In this document: one piece after another, positions 62,088 through 64,000 of the stretch
Layout: each line of letters opens with the position of its first letter
Numbering within the stretch: position 1 is the first letter of the stretch
Assembly: GCA_023390335.1 (NCBI GenBank)
Contig: JAEWCZ010000053.1
Location: 1 to 64,000 of the forward strand
Reading direction: 5' to 3'
DNA from: Bacillota bacterium
GTDB taxonomy: Bacteria; Bacillota; Clostridia; Acetivibrionales; DSM-1351
DNA: 64,000 bases
Made by a program: the position numbers and the translations under genes
The notes under the pieces: model-generated
What the model was told of the DNA's origin: nothing
Databases searched by the model: none
The model's input: only the letters and a program-made list of their open reading frames with translations

Positions 62088-63704
62088 TTATTTGAATGAT
62101 GCCCAGTTTAAATATACAAATCCGAGCTTGGTTACTACATAGTTTTGCAGGTTCTTATCTACAATGATTGGATCAGTATAGAAGAATAGTGGTGCAATTC
62201 CTGCTTCATCCATAAGAATCTTTTCTGCGTCGTGGTACAACTGCACACGCTTAGCAGGATCAGTTTCTTTTCTGGCATCAGCGATTAACTTATCATATGC
62301 AGCATTCGCATATTTTGAATTATTCTGAGGGTTATTTGAAGTTATCAGATCCATGAACGTTGAAGGGTCCATGTAGTCCCCAATCCAACCATCACGAGCG
62401 ATGTCATATAAACCATTCTTTCTGGATTCTTGGAATACATTCCATTCCTGTGCCTGAATTTCAACTTCGATTCCCAGATTTGTCTTCAACTGTTGTTGAA
62501 TTGCTTCAGCAACTGCTTCATGACCTGAACCTGTGTTTAAGCCAAAGGTTATTTTTGGAAAGCCTTTTCCGTCAGGATATCCTGCTTCAGCTAAGAGCTT
62601 CTTTGCTTCAGCAACATTCTTCTGGTAATCTTCAGGTTTTACTGAGTAGGCATCTCCGCCCTTTGTACGGAAGTCAGGTGTTTGGCTAACATCAGCTATA
62701 CCGTAAGGCACAAATCCTGATGCAGGAGTTTCGCCTGATTTTCTAACTTTTTCAGTGATGTAGTTACGGTCAATTGCAAGAGATACTGCTTTTCTAACCT
62801 TTACGTTATCAAATGGTGCTTTAGTATTAAGCAGATCTAGGTAGTATGTTCCGAGCTGTGGGAAAATCTGAAGATTTCCGGCAGCTTTCTCTGCAGGGAT
62901 TTCGTCATGTGGTATATTTCTTGCGAAAGATATCTGTTTGTTCTTGAACGCACCAAGAATAGCATTTGTGTCATTCATCAACAACCATTCTATTTTTGGA
63001 GCAACTACAGTGTCTTTATCCCAGTAATTTTCGTTCTTTTCAAATACTAGTTTTGATGAGTGTTTCCAATCTGTCAAAACATATGGACCATTTCCGATAT
63101 AAGTCTTCGGATCAAGAGTCCATTTGTCAGGATTTTTTGATACAACATCTTCTCTCAAAGGAACAAGAGTTGGGAATGCTACAATTTCAGTAAAGAATGG
63201 GCAGACATTTTCAAGAGTTACTTCAAGAGTGGTATCATCTATAGCTTTAACTCCTAATGTATTGATATCAGCACCGTTAGTGTTGATAGCTTCGCCATTC
63301 TTAATAAAATACAGGTAATAAGCATAGTCGGAAGCTGTTTTCGGGTCAATTGCTCTCTGCCATGAATAAACAAAGTCTTTTGCAGTTACAGCTTTACCGT
63401 CTGACCATTTTGCATCCTTACGGATATGGAAGGTGTAAACTTTGTTATCGGCACTTACGTCCCACTTTTCAGCAGTTCCGGGAACGATTTTACCTTCTTT
63501 GTCATAAGTAGTTAAACCTTCAAAAGCACAGTTAATATAAGTACCGCCATCCAAAGACTTATTAAGTGAAGGATCTATAGATGCTGGCTCTGATGCAATA
63601 CTTGCACTAATGCCTTTAGTACCGCTAGAAGAAGAACTTCCACAGCCGGCAAATACTGTTACTATGGCAGCCAGTGAAAGTACTAGAGCTAATATTCTTT
63701 TCAT
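62088..63704 (-). CDS. Oligopeptide ABC transporter substrate-binding lipoprotein (OppA/DppE type)
   Basis: The start at 63704 (GGGGGT ribosome site) gives 538 residues with a clear lipoprotein signal: KRILALVLSLAAIVTVFAGC, Cys20. The mature part is a family 5 extracellular solute-binding protein (SBP_bac_5), with KWDVSADNKVYTFHIRKDAKWSDG, the signature of peptide-binding members. It also has the IDRNYITEKV and GWIGDYMDPSTF stretches. A longer frame to 63770 has no ribosome site. No permease or ATPase gene is visible in the remaining 300 bp upstream, so it is encoded alone or at the start of an operon that is read leftwards past this gene's terminator. Confidence 0.9.
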   Translation of the reverse strand: MKRILALVLSLAAIVTVFAGCGSSSSSGTKGISASIASEPASIDPSLNKSLDGGTYINCAFEGLTTYDKEGKIVPGTAEKWDVSADNKVYTFHIRKDAKWSDGKAVTAKDFVYSWQRAIDPKTASDYAYYLYFIKNGEAINTNGADINTLGVKAIDDTTLEVTLENVCPFFTEIVAFPTLVPLREDVVSKNPDKWTLDPKTYIGNGPYVLTDWKHSSKLVFEKNENYWDKDTVVAPKIEWLLMNDTNAILGAFKNKQISFARNIPHDEIPAEKAAGNLQIFPQLGTYYLDLLNTKAPFDNVKVRKAVSLAIDRNYITEKVRKSGETPASGFVPYGIADVSQTPDFRTKGGDAYSVKPEDYQKNVAEAKKLLAEAGYPDGKGFPKITFGLNTGSGHEAVAEAIQQQLKTNLGIEVEIQAQEWNVFQESRKNGLYDIARDGWIGDYMDPSTFMDLITSNNPQNNSKYANAAYDKLIADARKETDPAKRVQLYHDAEKILMDEAGIAPLFFYTDPIIVDKNLQNYVVTKLGFVYLNWASFK

Positions 63705-64000
63705 TTTTGCATACCCCCTATTATTTTTAATTAAATAGATATTTATTTCAAAAATCCATTTTTGCAACACGAATATTTTCTCGTAAATAAAAAGGTTTTA
63801 TTCATCACTTTTTATGTTATTACCCCAATGTCGACCTCATCGGAACATACGAGTTTCTTATATATTTCTTCCTTGCAATATGGAAAATTTAACCGATTAT
63901 ATCTTTCCTGCAAAGTGGCAGGATACGTAATGACCATTGCCACAATCCGTTAATTCAGGCGTTTTTTGTGAGCAAATATCTTTTGCATAGGGACATCTAG

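Noticed and set aside
1..64000. CRISPR array
   Set aside because: No regularly spaced direct repeats were seen on reading the window, and no cas-like gene was found.
63771..64000. Open frame 63762-63953 and other gene at the right edge
   Set aside because: The short frame has no ribosome site or motif and overlaps the leader of the oppA-like gene; nothing else can be supported in the last 230 bases.

Overview
The window is an AT-rich chromosomal segment centred on the replication origin of a spore-forming member of the Clostridia. The evidence is the rpmH/dnaA/dnaN/recF/gyrB block with DnaA boxes, spore genes (bofA, sipL-like, cotS-like, sleB, ypeB), pyruvate:ferredoxin oxidoreductase, formate-tetrahydrofolate ligase and Gram-positive replication genes (dnaD, a dnaI-type dnaC, noc). 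A Ruminiclostridium-like (clostridial cluster III) origin fits, but the 60 bases of 16S rRNA present cannot settle the genus.

Left arm (1-10.8 kb), all on the minus strand and leading away from oriC: the 5' end of a 16S rRNA gene with its promoter, gyrA, noc, rsmG, mnmG, mnmE, jag/khpB, yidC, yidD, rnpA and rpmH. The origin is bipartite. Degenerate DnaA boxes lie between rpmH and dnaA. Between dnaA and dnaN there are three identical DnaA boxes, a C-rich step and a run of DnaA-trio triplets.

Right arm, first part (11.3-25 kb): dnaA, dnaN, an S4 protein, recF, remB and gyrB; then a dead IS200-type insertion; then two perfect parS palindromes in front of soj-spo0J. DUF4446 and TPR membrane proteins, two tRNA-Ser genes, pssA, a HAD phosphatase, a stress-protein-like membrane protein, yaaL and bofA follow. 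gyrA and gyrB, usually neighbours, are split across oriC, and soj/spo0J are separated from noc.

Middle (25-39 kb): PFOR, a GT39-type membrane protein, a CotS-like kinase fold protein, an ECF sigma/anti-sigma pair, fhs, a stand-alone YabG N-terminal domain, veg with two perfect sigma-A promoters in tandem, a SipL-like SPOCS/LysM protein, ispE and a GntR regulator.

The best candidate for a little-described system lies at 39.3-46.8 kb: a Ycf46/Cdc48-like AAA+ ATPase, a PspA/Vipp1 (bacterial ESCRT-III fold) protein, a GNAT acetyltransferase, a membrane-anchored coiled-coil protein, a FapA polymer-forming protein and a multi-GAF protein. It looks like a membrane-remodelling or envelope-stress cassette. 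It is followed by acpS, an Mre11/Rad50-like pair whose ATPase has a membrane hairpin in its coiled coil, and an SH3-NlpC/P60 lipoprotein that has lost its catalytic Cys and His.

Right end (51-64 kb): an MGDG-synthase-type glycosyltransferase, sleB-ypeB, peptide deformylase, a methyltransferase, small membrane proteins, an SLH/BsuPI protein, a CPBP protease, the dnaD-dnaC loader pair, ferritin and an oligopeptide-binding lipoprotein. No CRISPR array, prophage or intact mobile element was seen.
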